From Talpa occidentalis (taxonomy: Eukaryota; Chordata; Mammalia; Eulipotyphla; Talpidae): a DNA stretch of 64,000 nt. The position numbers were made by a program, and so were the translations under genes. The stretch is taken from positions 86,594,678-86,658,677 of the forward strand of contig NW_023602073.1 in NCBI RefSeq assembly GCF_014898055.3, given 5' to 3'. Shown here piece after piece: positions 1 to 11,590 of this stretch (position 1 is its first letter; every line of letters begins with the position of its first letter). The notes beneath the pieces are model-generated. The model was not told where the DNA came from. It worked only from the letters and a program-made list of their open reading frames with translations, and searched no databases.

Positions 1-1314
1 CGAGATTTAGACATTTTCCCAAAATAATATGACGAGTACCTGGGAAAGCCTTAATTAGAACCTAGTCCTCTCTGGATTCTCCATGTAAATGGAGAAATCT
101 GAATAGAAACTTGCCATCATATCAGAATTGCTGCAATGCAAATGAATTCCTAGCCACCCTTTCATGGGTTTCATGGAGCTGAAATTCCTTATTATTTTAA
201 GACCACAATTTCTTCTCCCACTGCTCCTCTCACACTGCTTTTCCATTTTTCAGAATTGGAGGTTTTCAAAGGAACTAGAGAGTAATTTTGCCTTTGCAGC
301 TTCAACTTTTGACTTTCTGAATTAAAAAAGACACTAAGACTTCAGATATATAACAATTGTCATACATCTGGGTATGAGTTGAACTGATTTTTTGAACTGG
401 CAAATTAAGAAAAATTCTAGTTGGGGAAGTAAGCTGATTATTCTAATAAGACAACAGTACAAAATTTCCTGTTAGAAAAAATGTTTGTCTTTCTGTAGCA
501 AATTTTCTCAAATAATTTTGCTGCATTTTTAAGAAATATGAGGCAAAATCACAACTGCTGTTCAATGTTAACAAGACGGGTTAATCTCCATGAAGAGAAA
601 GACATGTAGTGGTTGGATGATATCACTGCTTCATGCTGACAGGGGAGAAAATGAAATACTGCACAGATCGTTCCATCTGTGTGCTGACGATGACTTCATG
701 TGTTCTAATTGCCTGCACATATGTCAACTATATTCAGGTGTCCTTTAAATGCCTTTTCTTTTAAATCTCTAGACAATATCTTATCATGAAAGAACAACTT
801 TAAACCAGTCATAACGTATGGAGTCATGGATTGTGTCTGTTCTGAACTCCTCCTGATTTTTGTCTCTTCTAATTGTGCCTGAGAATTCCTTGTCTTGGAT
901 TAGATCAGTGCATAGGGAGCCAAAATTGAAAACAGAGCAGAGCTACTTTATAAACCAAAGAGAAAAGTAAAGTCATTTCCATTGAAACACAGTCTATGCA
1001 TGCAACTAAAGCCACGTAATTGTCAAAGATGTTTTATCTCACAATTTTATTTGGATACTGTGTGAAGAGGATGTGACAAGTCAACAAGTCTTCATAAACT
1101 CGAAATGCAACAACTGGCAAGAACAGTAAATTGAACTTTGTGATTAGCTAATCAAGGTATATTAGGAATTTAATTTCTCTAAAGTGCCATGTTTCCACAA
1201 AGCAGAAATTTCAGACTCTGTGTAGGGGTGGGAAATAAGAAATAAAGTGAGTCAAACACATAATGAAGTAATTTTTTCAAATACATAATGACCCCTAGCC
1301 ACCTCTCCACTCCA
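1..1314. other. Unique AT-rich DNA, no feature recognised
   Basis: I see no gene, exon or named repeat here. Reading frames are short and contain no recognisable domain. Confidence 0.5.
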
Positions 1315-1366
1315 CCTGCCAGCCACCCTACCTAACCACCTAACCTAACCCCACCTAACCCCACTG
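1315..1366. repeat. C-rich degenerate CCTAAC-type low-complexity tract
   Basis: The plus strand has irregular repeats of CCTAAC, CCACCTAAC and CCCCACCTAACC, similar to but not equal to the telomeric unit CCCTAA. It is short and imperfect, so simple sequence is the safe description. Confidence 0.5.
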
Positions 1367-1504
1367 AGGACCTTAAGGTGACCTGCAACCTCATACGTCA
1401 ACATCTTTAGCATTTGCTTTTCTAACATGTGAATCATCCTAGAAATGTTTGCAGTTAAGTCCAAGGTATCAAAAGAGTTGCATCTCCTGGCCCCCAAATC
1501 CATA

Positions 1505-1680
1505 TTCACTTATTCTGTAATCCTGGACAAGTTATTTAAATTTTAGGGGTTTTATGTGTAAAATGAAGAAAGACAGCATTGCCTGTTTCACCCACCAAAA
1601 GTATGTGAAACCATAATGCCTGTTCTACATTCCCTATGTATGTGAATGTATTTACTAGCAGTATTAAGGCAAGAAGCATT
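1505..1680 (+). repeat. MIR-like ancient SINE fragment
   Basis: The order of landmarks (a tgtaatcctggacaagttat block, then a block resembling the MIR cctcatctgtaaaatg core) matches the central part of MIR as I know it. It is strongly diverged, and the boundaries are approximate. Confidence 0.5.
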
Positions 1681-1794
1681 AATTTGTGGTAGAGTAACAG
1701 TGGGATGATCAAACACCTCTCAACACTCCCACAAAGGCACCACCAGAGACAAAGACATTTGACTTTCAACTGCGATGACATTGGAGTCAAAATT

Positions 1795-1965
1795 TTTTTT
1801 CTGTAAAGGGATAGATAGTAAATGTTTTGGAATTTTCAGGCCATGTGGTCTCTGATGTATCAACTCTATTCTGCTTTTGTAACAAGAAGGCAGTCACAGA
1901 TAATACATAAAGGAATGGGCATGGCCAGATTTGACCTTTAGCCCTTTATTTGCCCACTATGATTT
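1795..1965. repeat. hAT-type DNA transposon fossil (non-autonomous)
   Basis: The blocks ctgtaaagg-gatagatagtaaat, gccatgtggtctctg, cacagataatacataaa and gaatgggcatggcc occur in the order seen in a common mammalian non-autonomous hAT repeat. I recognise the family pattern but not its exact name. No transposase reading frame remains. Confidence 0.5.
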
Positions 1966-3636
1966 AGACTACGTGACAAACATGACTGATGGGTGGATTT
2001 AAAATGGAAGAAGTGGAAACAGTTTTCACCACTCCCTACTCCCAGTTTACAGTATTAGAAGTATGGCTGAAAAATAAGAGAAAAAAATATAACGAGGGAC
2101 AAGATTATGTAGTCATTATGCCATCTACCTGTCTTTCTCTTGTCTTCTAGGTAATATGAAGGAGGACATGAATGTGAAAGGATTCCTTCACAAAGTTTGA
2201 GGATTTATTCAAGGTGCATTCGTAACTTGCTAAAATTTGATTAAGAGTCCCACTGGCATTAGTCATGGGGTTGCAGAAAGCTACAAGACATTTACCAGTG
2301 TGTGTCTCACAAAGTGAGTGATGGAGACTAATGCCCAGTAATATATAGAAGAAATAGAGAAGTAGCCAAGAAGTAGCCTGGCAAGTGGAAGGTAACTAAG
2401 CAAGATGGCTGTCATCCTAACAGAAGAGTCACCAAGGCAGAGGGCTTCAAAGCCGACCACCCGACTGGAGGTGAAATGAAAGGTAGGAATACTCTTAAGG
2501 AAACCCAAGCACCTGCAGAATTATGGTGGGTTCCAAGACAACAGGAGAGACAGGCCACCTCCTGAGAAAGACCTATGGTTACTCCTTTCACAGTTGAACC
2601 AGTTTCACGGGCAGTTGCACAGGGTGCCACACTGAGTTAAATGCTCTGCTGTCACTATTGAAATTCTTAAATTATTTTTGAACTAGAGTTCCACATTTCC
2701 ATTATGCACTGAACCTGCCAAATTATTCAGCAGGGTCTAACAGTAGAAGACAGTCAATCTGAACTTGGTGCTGGTTGTAGCGCACCCTGCTACATCCACC
2801 AGGCTAACCATGTTATCAGACTTCTCCACCCACCCCCAGTAGCTGAAGCACTATGTTTGTGTGATACTCCCAAAATATGGAAGATGGGAGTTTGAAAAGA
2901 GGGGAAAAAAACTGATGTGGAATTTTGATTTGGTCTAGGGTTGAGCATATTGAATTTAACTCAAAAAGGAAATCACCAGATAAAATAAAATTTACCAGGA
3001 AATATTCAGGTTAAGTTTTTTACCTCAGGGAAGTAAAAAAGGAAGGAATATAGGAGAGATAACTAAGGCGCAAAGTTGACCTCAGTCAAAAAGAAATAAA
3101 AGACTAGAATTACGTCCTTGAATTTTATGGATGTCTTAAGTGTGAAAAATAATACTGGCTACAGTTTTATAAAGTATGACAGAACTTTTGGGCAATATAT
3201 GAAAAGGAGTTTTCCTTTAAATCATATCACTATTGCTCCTGCTTCACCTTTGAAATAGAAAAGCAAGAAATAAGATTCCTACATGGTACCTAGAGGCAGC
3301 TACAGCTCAGGGACTGTGCAACAGTGAAATTTCTGCCTAGCACATCTGAGAGGAGGTTAGTGAGGAACTTTTAGAGGAATGATATCCCAAGGCTATCTAT
3401 CACCTCCTTACTTGGCTTTTACAGGCACATTTCCTGCTTTTCTGTCTGTGTTCCTCACCTGTGCTTTCACTGAAAATATAAAAATGTGATCTTAGTGATC
3501 TTCTCCACAGGGGCGCTTCTCTGCCTGGACTTGCCTAAAGTGTTAACCAAGCCCAAATGTGACTACCTCACCCATCTATCAAAATCACTTCTCCAGAACT
3601 CAGGGTGGTGTCCAGAAATCTAGCTGACCGATTTAA
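1966..3636. other. Unique DNA, no feature recognised
   Basis: There is no convincing coding sequence or named repeat. Short open frames around 2281-2630 on the minus strand lack any recognisable domain and are treated as chance. Confidence 0.4.
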
Positions 3637-4050
3637 ATCCCTATAGCGTAGATGATTTTCAGGCTTTTCTGCCCTCCCACCATTACCATTGCATGCCTGA
3701 TGGTGGGTACCTGCAGTTGTTACATTGTTGTAAGCTGTGTTGTTTACAGCTGTGGGCCTTGGCTCAGAATTGAGATAGTCACCAGGAGAAGCAGAGGCAG
3801 GAGGACAGGTGGCAGAGAGAGAAGGGGAGAAAGAAGCCCAGGGTGAAGACTTGCTGGGGGCTTGGAGGCCTTCTGGCCTCCTGGCCCGCCAGCACCCCTG
3901 CCTGCTGTGTACCTGGTTGCTGCTCTACATGTAAAAGCTCAATAAAAGCCTGAAAAAGCCACCGAGGGCTCCAGGACTCTCCTTTATCCGTGTCTCCTCT
4001 GCTCGGATCAGAGAAAACCTGCTCTGTGCCTATCCTGCCTCTACAATCCC
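3637..4050 (+). mobile_element. Solo LTR, family A, with 5-bp target-site duplication
   Basis: The LTR runs 3642-4045 (404 bp), beginning TATAG (a decayed TGTAG) and ending CTACA, and is flanked on both sides by ATCCC (3637-3641 and 4046-4050). It has an AATAAA signal near 3941 and the shared block of family A (ggcttttctgcc, cccaccat near the 5' end; caataaaagcctg, agccaccgag, gatcagagaaaacctg near the 3' end). Two more copies lie at 27364-27775 and 52193-52621. No internal retroviral genes adjoin it, so it is a recombined solo LTR. The ERV class is not determined; a 5-bp duplication fits several groups. Confidence 0.8.
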
Positions 4051-4373
4051 ATAATAACATCACTACCCTAACTCTCCATTCCTCAGTCTTGATGAACATT
4101 TGTGAATTTTGGAATTGAAACAGTAGCTATTTTTAAGAGGCTGGGTTGAAGGGAGGGTGAGGACCATATTTAAATCATACTGCTAGGCTAGTCTATATAA
4201 AATAAGCAATGACAGAGTAAGGGCAAGAAATCTTAGGACAAATGTTTTTTTCCTCTTTCCTACGAATTTGTTTAATTTCCAAATCCCCTTTATCCACTAC
4301 TAAATGCTAATGGCCTCTTTTATGTCTTGGTCATATATTCCTTTTTTTGTAGAGTCAAGTTGAGCCTCAGTAT

Positions 4374-4974
4374 TGTATAGGGTGGTCCCCAGGAAAGGGG
4401 GAGGTTCCAGGTTTCCTGCCCCACCCAAAAGGAGGGTGGAGCTGAGCAGAGAGAGAGAAGAAGCTGCAGAAGAGACTGAGGAAGGAAGGAAGCAGGATAG
4501 AGAGCCAGAAGGGGACCTGGAGGAGGCACATGGAGCCGAGATACATGTGAAGAAACTGTGACCTTTTGGTCATGCACTGGGTGACACAGATGTAGGTGAG
4601 AGACCTGTGGGGAGGTGACAATGGCAGTTTTTGTCTTGATTTTGATTTTGCTCTTTCCTTCCATACTTGTCTGGTGGTTTCTGATCCTTTTCTGTGGGTC
4701 CCCACAGGAAGGTGCTTTAGACTTGTGGCAGGCTTTGGGGCCTTGCTCTGGGCCAGTCCTGCTTGGATGGACTTTTACCCATGAAGGGAAGGGTAACTTT
4801 GGGTGCTTGATTTAGAAACTATATTCTTTGTCTTTCCTGTATTGTTTACTAATTTATTAAAGTTCCTTTTCATTAAAGTCTTATATCTTTTATGTTGATG
4901 TGGCAGGTGGCAGAACCTATTTAGGGCAGGCAAGTTTGGGGGTTCTGGGGTGCCCCTCTCCTTGCCCTGTAACA
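4374..4974 (+). mobile_element. Solo LTR, family B (~600 bp)
   Basis: This block starts TGTATAGGG and ends CCCTGTAACA, so it has TG...CA ends with near-inverted termini. It aligns along its whole length with 54475-55063, sharing the ggtggtccccaggaaagggggaggttcc start, a tgggtgacacagatg segment, and an ATTAAA signal followed by the GTTGATGTGGC segment near the 3' end. Flanks gtat/gttt could be a decayed 4-bp duplication. There is no internal retroviral sequence next to it. Both copies also carry a short hydrophobic frame (about residues VLILILLF), probably fortuitous. Confidence 0.75.
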
Positions 4975-5108
4975 GTTTCATGTAGCAGACATTACGACTC
5001 CTGAAGCCTTGGGCTCCCTTCCTGGGAAACAGACCAGGGTTATACCAGCCTTCCAGAATCTTGGAGCATATTGCAGATAAAGAAGCTCCCTTTGGAAGTC
5101 TGGGCCAG

Positions 5109-5290
5109 TGGTCCTCAAACTTGAGAGAGCATCACAGTCATCTGGAGGACTTATTAACACAGCAATTGTTGGTCTGACATCCAGAATTTGTGACTCTGTA
5201 GGTGTGAGATGAGGCCTAAGAGTTTGCATTTCCAACACATTCCCAGGTGATGCTAATGTTGTTATACAGGTTTGAGAAGTATTGCTTGAG
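5109..5290 (+). repeat. MER5A-like hAT-Charlie element
   Basis: It begins cagtggtcctcaaacttgag and contains the expected blocks: a catcacagtcatctggagg core, gatgaggcctaagagtttgca, and tcccaggtgatgctaatg. These match the non-autonomous MER5A element as I know it. It has no coding capacity. Confidence 0.8.
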
Positions 5291-6139
5291 AAGCAATACT
5301 CTGTGGTAAAGTAGGACTAAGTTAGGTCTAGGAAATCACCAAGTGGTCTCAGAAAATTTCTCAATGAGAAACTCTCTGCCCTTCCAACAACTAAACTAGA
5401 AATACTGGACTTGGCTGGAAAAAGTAATATTAACTATAACCGTTTACATGACTGATGACATGCTTAATTATCCTTCATCTTCTAGCAGTGTCCTTATTTG
5501 AAGATTTAAACTTTTGGATTACAAAATGATTCCTCATACACCAAATCCTCCCTGCAGATATGGTGTGTGTGGTGTGGTGTGTGTATGCGTGCATGTGCAT
5601 GCGTGTGAGCACTTACGTCCACTTATCAAAACACATATCTGAAGATTTCACAAAATAATCTAGATTACCAGATTATATTGGAAAAAAGCAGACTATATGG
5701 AACTACTGAGACCATCTTCCCATGTATTTACATTTTGCAGACATTCATGACTGACCAACATAGATGAAACTGCTTACCGCTGTGCTTACCACTCGCTACT
5801 GTTATATTTTGAGTGCTGAAACCTATAACTCAATTACCATTTATTTACTTTTATATTTGCAGTTTTTCTTCTATTAAAAAATTATTTTCTGTACATAAAA
5901 GGAAGAACAAAAAGCTAGAAGAATGTTTTATATTTCAAGGGAAAAAATGGAGAAAATATGTAGTTATTTGACAATAACTACCCCTACAGGTTTAAGATGC
6001 AAACATTTGCCAGCTTCATCTGATTATTACCTACTTGTCTTTTGTAACCATGAGTTTAGGACCAGTCTTGATACTGGCCACAGCACAACAATGTTGTACT
6101 ATAGTATAGTTGAAGGGTATTTCAACACCCCACTTAATC
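5291..6139. other. Unique DNA with a short (TG)n-like tract
   Basis: The tract at 5560-5610 alternates TG with occasional TGC or TGG. The rest shows no gene or named repeat. Confidence 0.45.
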
Positions 6140-7218
6140 AATGAACAGATAAACCAGATAGAAAAACAAGAAAGCAATAGCTTTAAATGAGGAATTAGAT
6201 CAGACTGGCTTATTAGACATTTATAGGGTACTATACCCCCCAAAAAAAACCCTGTATAAATAAACATTCTTTTCGAATACACATGGAAGAATTAAAAAAA
6301 ATATGCCCTAAAGACAAATAAAAATGAAGACACAACCTGCTAGTTCCTGTGTGATGTAGCAAAAACAGTACTAAGTGGGAAATATATAGCAACACTGGCC
6401 CACATAAAGAAACGAGAAAGGACTCAAATAAATAATCCAATATTAAACCTTCAGGAACTAGAAAGAGAAAAAAAATGAAACCAAAAGCCACTAAAAGGAA
6501 GGAAATAATAAAAATCAGAGTGGAAATAAATGAAATAGAAGTTAAAAAGACAGTTCAGAAGATTCATGAAACCAAAATCCAGTTATTTGAAAAATCAACA
6601 ACATAAAAAAACCTCTAGCTAGAGTCACTAATAAAAAAGGGAGAAAATGCTAATAAATAGAATCAGAAACTAAAAAGGAAAAGGTGGTACAGACACCTCA
6701 GAAATGCAGAGGATCATAAAACCTATTATGAGTGTCTTTTGCCAAAAAATTGGAAAATCCAGGAGGAAATGGACAAATTCTTAGACACATACCTCATTCC
6801 AAGACTGAATCAGGAAGTAGATAACCTAAAAAGACCAATTACAAGTAACGAAATTGATACAGTAATTAAAATTCTTCCAAAAGCCCAGAACCAGATGGTT
6901 TTACTCGTGAGTTCTAACAAATCTTCAAAAAAGAACTAATACCTATTCTTCTCAAACTCTTCCAAAAATTTGAGGAATAGGGAATGCTCCCAAACACATT
7001 TTATGAGGTCAACATTTCTTGGGTACCAAAAGCAAAGAAGGACATCACAACAAAAGAAAGCCTCATACCAATTTTCCTGATGAACACAGATGTAAAAATC
7101 CTCAACAAAATATTACCAAATGAATTTAACAATGCATTAAAGGAATCATACATAATGACCAAGTCTAATTTATTCCAGTGATGCAAGGGTTGTTCAACAG
7201 ACAAATCAATGTACCAAT

Positions 7219-7481
7219 AAAAGGAATCAATGTGGGGCCTCCCCGGTGGCGCAGTGGTCAAGCGCTGAGCTGCGAAGCTGCCTGAAGCTTCTGCAGCGCC
7301 GGTTCGATCCCTGGCCAGCAGCGAGGGTCCCACATGGCACGCAGACCTCTCCTGCCGTGCCCGCTGCTCCCCTCAGCAGTGTCCTCCATCTGTCTGGCTG
7401 TTCTCCTTCCCGCTCTGGCTCTGGTGAATTCTCTCACCCTCCCGCGCTTCTGACTGTACCCAGTAAAAAAGGGATCAATGT
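7219..7481 (+). mobile_element. tRNA-derived SINE, type A (copy 1)
   Basis: The body is about 7234-7466. It has the A-box TGGCGCAGTGG and B-box GGTTCGATCCC typical of tRNA-derived Pol III promoters. The flanking duplication is aaaaggaatcaatgt (7219-7233) versus aaaagggatcaatgt (7467-7481), one mismatch. It lies inside the old L1. The tail is short, ending at the cccagt motif rather than the usual (ATAA)n. Confidence 0.9.
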
Positions 7482-8775
7482 CACCATACCAATAAAAGGA
7501 AAGATAAAAATCATATGATCATATCAATAGAGAAAAAGAAGGCATTTGACAAGATTTAACATCCATTTATGACACAAAAATCCCTCCTGGTAAAATGGGA
7601 TAGAAGGGACATACTTCAACATAATTAGGGCCATACATGACAATCCCACAGCGAGCAGTGTACTCAATGGTGACAAAGTGTTGGTGAGAAGCTCTTCCTC
7701 TAAGATCAGGTATATGACAAGGATGTCATCTCTCACAACTACTGTTCAAAGTAATATTGGAAGTTCTGGCCAGAACAATTACATAAAAGAAAGATATGAA
7801 AGGAATCCAAATTGGAAAAGAAGTGAAACATCACTATTTGAAGATGACATGATATATACATAGAAAACCCTAAAGACTCCACTTAAAGACTATTACAAAC
7901 AATAAGTCAGTAAAGTGGCAGGCTAAAAAATCAACATACATGATCTTTTGCATTCCTATATGCAAAAAATGAATTAGATGAGAAAGAAATCAATCCCATT
8001 TACAGTTGCATCAAAACATATTAAATATATATGAATAAACCTAACACAGGAAATGAAAGACCTATTTAATGAAAACCAATATGACATTGTTAAAAGAAAT
8101 AGAAAAAGACACAAAAAAATTGGATTGTGAGAAGTAGATTGTTTTAATGTCTATCTTACCCAAAGCATAATATAGATTCAATACAATCCTTGTCAAATTT
8201 TTAAAGAATTTTTCAAAGAAATAGAGCAAGCATTGTTGAAATTTACATGAAACCACAAAAGGCCAGAAATAACCAAAGCAATTCTGACAACAAAGAAGAG
8301 GAATGAAGATATCACAGTCCTAAACTTCAAACCATACTACAAGGTTATAGTAAAAAGAAAAAAAAAGTCATTATACTAGGGAAAAAATAGACATACAAAC
8401 CAATGGACTAGAATTGAGAATTCAGAAATAAATCATATTTATATTGACAGTTAATCTACAACAAAGGAACCAAGAGTTTTCAGTGGAGAAAGAAACATCT
8501 TTCAACAAATGGCACTGGGAAAACTGGACAGCTATATACAGAAAAACTATACCACTCTCTCACACCATACACAAAAATGAACTCAAAATGAATTAAAAAT
8601 TTGTAAGACTAAGAAACCATAACATACACAGAAGAAAACATAGGCATAACACCCTACAACATTGCCTTCAGAAATTTCTATGGGGACTCAACCCCAACAG
8701 CAAGGAAAACAAAAGCAAAAATAAACAAATGACACTATGACAACCTAAAAAATTGTGCAGTGAAAGAAACTATTG

Positions 8776-9036
8776 GAGTCTACTGGTGGTGCAAGGAGTT
8801 AAGACACAGCACTATGAAGCAATCTGCAGCCACTGCAGCACGAATTCAATTCCCGGCCAGGGCACTAACCCACATGGTGCAGCAGACCTCTCCTGCCATG
8901 CCCGCTGCTCCCCTCAGCAGTGTATTTCAATACATCTGAATGTTCTGCGCCCCTCTCTGTCTCTAGTGAATCCTCTCACTCCCTGCATCTCTGGCCTGCA
9001 CCCCAGCTCTTGTATGCATAAATAAACCTTTAAAAG
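8776..9036 (+). mobile_element. tRNA-derived SINE, type B (copy 2)
   Basis: The head is diverged (ctactggtggtgcaaggag) and is followed by the type B body (acacagcactatgaagcaatc, gcagcagacctctcctgcc) and the tail gcataaataaacc. It splits the old L1 ORF2. The target-site duplication is no longer clear, consistent with an older copy. Confidence 0.85.
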
Positions 9037-9144
9037 ATGGTCAACATGCACATGAAAAAATGTTCAGCTGCACTTATCATAAGGAAAATGCAAATCAAAA
9101 CCATATTGAGATACCACCTCACACTGACACTCACGAGAATTACA

Positions 9145-9213
9145 CACACATATATATACATATATATACACATATATGTGTGTGTGTGTATATATATATA
9201 CACACACACACAG
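9145..9213. repeat. Alternating purine/pyrimidine microsatellite (CA/TA/TG)
   Basis: ACAC and ATAT blocks are followed by GTGTGT, then TATATA, then ACACAC. The central part is self-complementary. It lies inside the old L1 3' region. Confidence 0.9.
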
Positions 9214-9665
9214 AAACAAATGTTCTAGAAGGCATAGAGTAAAAGGAAATTTCATACACTGTTGGTGGGAATGTTGACTGGTCCAGCTCAATGGAAGACA
9301 GTAAGGAGTTCCCTCAAAATATTAAAAATAGATATACCATATGATCCACCAATTCCACTCCTAGGTGTCTTTCCAAAGAACAAAAAACCACTAATTCAAA
9401 GAGATAAATGCACTCCTCTGTTCATAGTAGCACCATTTATAGTAGCCAAGTTATGGAAACAATCTTAAATGCCCATCAACAAAGCAGTGCATAAAGATGT
9501 GGTATATATACTCACAATGGAATACTACTCAACTGGGGAAAAAAAGATGAACTATTGCCATTTGGGGCAACATAGATAGAACTAGAGGGGATTATGCTAA
9601 GTTAAATAAGTCAGCAGGAGATAAATACTGAACGGGAAACACACAAAGAAAAACACTGTAGATTA

Positions 9666-11500
9666 AGACAGAGGGGCAAGCATTGAGATCTGAGTATTTT
9701 TCAGATCATGGCACTCCAGCTCAACCCTGGGGGATACCTAAGCTCCAGACAGAAGGAAAAGAATTTTTAAAAGTATATAGCTATTCAGTGGCCTAATGTG
9801 GATTTAGGAGAAGTTCAAAATGGAGGACAGGGACCGCAAATAATAATTATATGTGAAACAAAACAATTTAATTAACTAAGATAAATTGCATCTTATAATA
9901 AAACCACAATGTATTTGCATGTTCAGCCTTAAGTTTGTCTCTCATATACCACTATGCTCCTTTAACACCAGAAAAAAAAGTGAACCTTGGTGGTAGCCAT
10001 GGTAACCAAATAGTCCAAGTGAGGGCAGAGGAAGGTCAAGGAATGTTCTATAGTTACACATCAAGAAAGTACAAATCACAGGTTATTTTTAATTTTGGCT
10101 ATGTTCCTATAATTTCTAAAAATTAAGATGTACATAAATAGTAAAGTCTGTTTCTCATGTAGCCATGAGAAAGAATACTTTCCCAGACATTCAATACTAC
10201 CTTCTTATTTTGTTGATGTTTCATTTTCATCAGCTGCCATTCAAGCCAACAAAAATGCCCAAAGTGAGTATTTTCCAAATTTGTAATCAGGGAGGGTGTC
10301 CTTTACCCTTCTTCCCCTTGTTTTCTGTTCTTCTCTGTCTTAGCACTCTAGCATGACTCACCATCCACAGAACACAAATTGAGAAGTGCTTTTCTAGGTG
10401 TGGTGACATGTTTGCTTTCAGTCATTCGTATTCACTCATCTATTGACACTTGTGGCCGAGAACAAAGATTTGCCAGGCAGCTGAGTGGGGAGGTGGTGTA
10501 GCTTGTGAAGAAAGAGTTTTCCCTCAGACCAGGCTCAGTCAGCTGTCCTAGGCAGAGAATGAGCCTGCATTATTGCCCTCCTGGGCTAAATGAGGTAATG
10601 TCCTAAACAGTCCTTGGTCCTCTCTATACCTCTGCTCTACAGAAATGTGTCCAGTGACTAATAGGAAGGGAAGAAGAAATATAAATTTAAAAAGCTCCAA
10701 AATCAAAACCTCTGAAGAGAGCTACTTTTGAGAAGTATCTCAGAATATCCTATACAAAGAGAAATAGATACATGTGAATTATGTGAAAATAGAGTTTTTC
10801 TAGGGATTATAAACAGCTGGATTTTGCTTGAATGAAAGTCCTAACCAGGGCCACAGACTTAGAGGCTTTCTATTTATCTATAGATTGCACTTAGATTATA
10901 AAACAGTCATACTGTACTTTTGTTACACTGTTCAAATTTTACCAAAACAATCTCACTGGTCTCTTTAAATAATTTTGTCACATATATTTATAAATGCCAT
11001 ATCCTATTTATAAATCCCATAACCTACATATGCATGTTTGAAAGGCATATAATAAACCTTTGTCACTTTAAATTTTATTGCTCAAAATTAAATTTAAAGA
11101 TAGAATTTGTGTCACTATAATCAGTGAAATTACTTTCAAGACCCACTTCATTATTTTAATTCAAAATATACTTATTAAGGGAATGCAAAATTCTAAGCAT
11201 TGGGTAAGGAATAGAAATTCTAGGTATTTTGTGTTATAACAGATTTCATAGTCTAGTAATATTGACCCATTTACATAGGTAAGTCATGGTGGGAGTTAGA
11301 AAACATAATTAGGTCATTTGCCTATATTAGATGACTAGCTGAATGAGTCATTTCCAGATCATTTTGTTTATTTTTATGAAAAATAAGTTGATATTCCTAT
11401 TTCAAAGACAATTCCACAAAAATGTAACTCAGTACCTTTCCTATACAAGGTGGTATGGGTCTCATCCACAATGACTCAAAGACAGAGAATATTTATTTAT
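9666..11500. other. Unique AT-rich DNA, no feature recognised
   Basis: There is no exon-like frame or named repeat that I can support in this stretch. Confidence 0.4.
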
Positions 11501-11504
11501 TTAT

Positions 11505-11590
11505 TTGTTTGATAGATATTTTACATCATTCTTCCTTTTTGTACAACACATGCTTTCTCCTCTCAAGTGTAGTCCCCATATAAAGATGTG
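11505..11590 (-). mobile_element. Short L1 3' UTR fragment
   Basis: The plus strand reads tagatattttacatcattc, then ctttttgtacaac and ctctcaagtgtagtcccca. The same block recurs at 49860-49975 and, with more of the L1 3' UTR attached, at 53784-53965. From the last copy I infer that it is the 3' end of an older L1 subfamily on the minus strand. Confidence 0.6.

Larger units (their letters stand above)
6140..9665 (+). mobile_element. Old L1 fragment (ORF2 region to 3' end), interrupted by two SINEs
   Basis: Decayed ORF2 is recognisable on the plus strand. Endonuclease-region text is near 6150-6310, and the segment before the RT (P-I-T-S-N-E-I-D) is at 6739-6939. The RT region follows, with L-M-N-T-D-V-K-I-L-N-K near 7078 and a degraded F-x-D-D motif near 7840. 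The C-terminal IPYDPPIPLLG-type segment lies at 9330-9370. Many stops and frameshifts make it dead. SINEs at 7234-7466 and 8776-9036 inserted later. It is 5'-truncated (no ORF1 found). Confidence 0.8.

Noticed and set aside
7234..7466. SINE heads as functional tRNA genes
   Set aside because: They keep A and B boxes but are fused to SINE bodies and lack a foldable, correctly ended tRNA.
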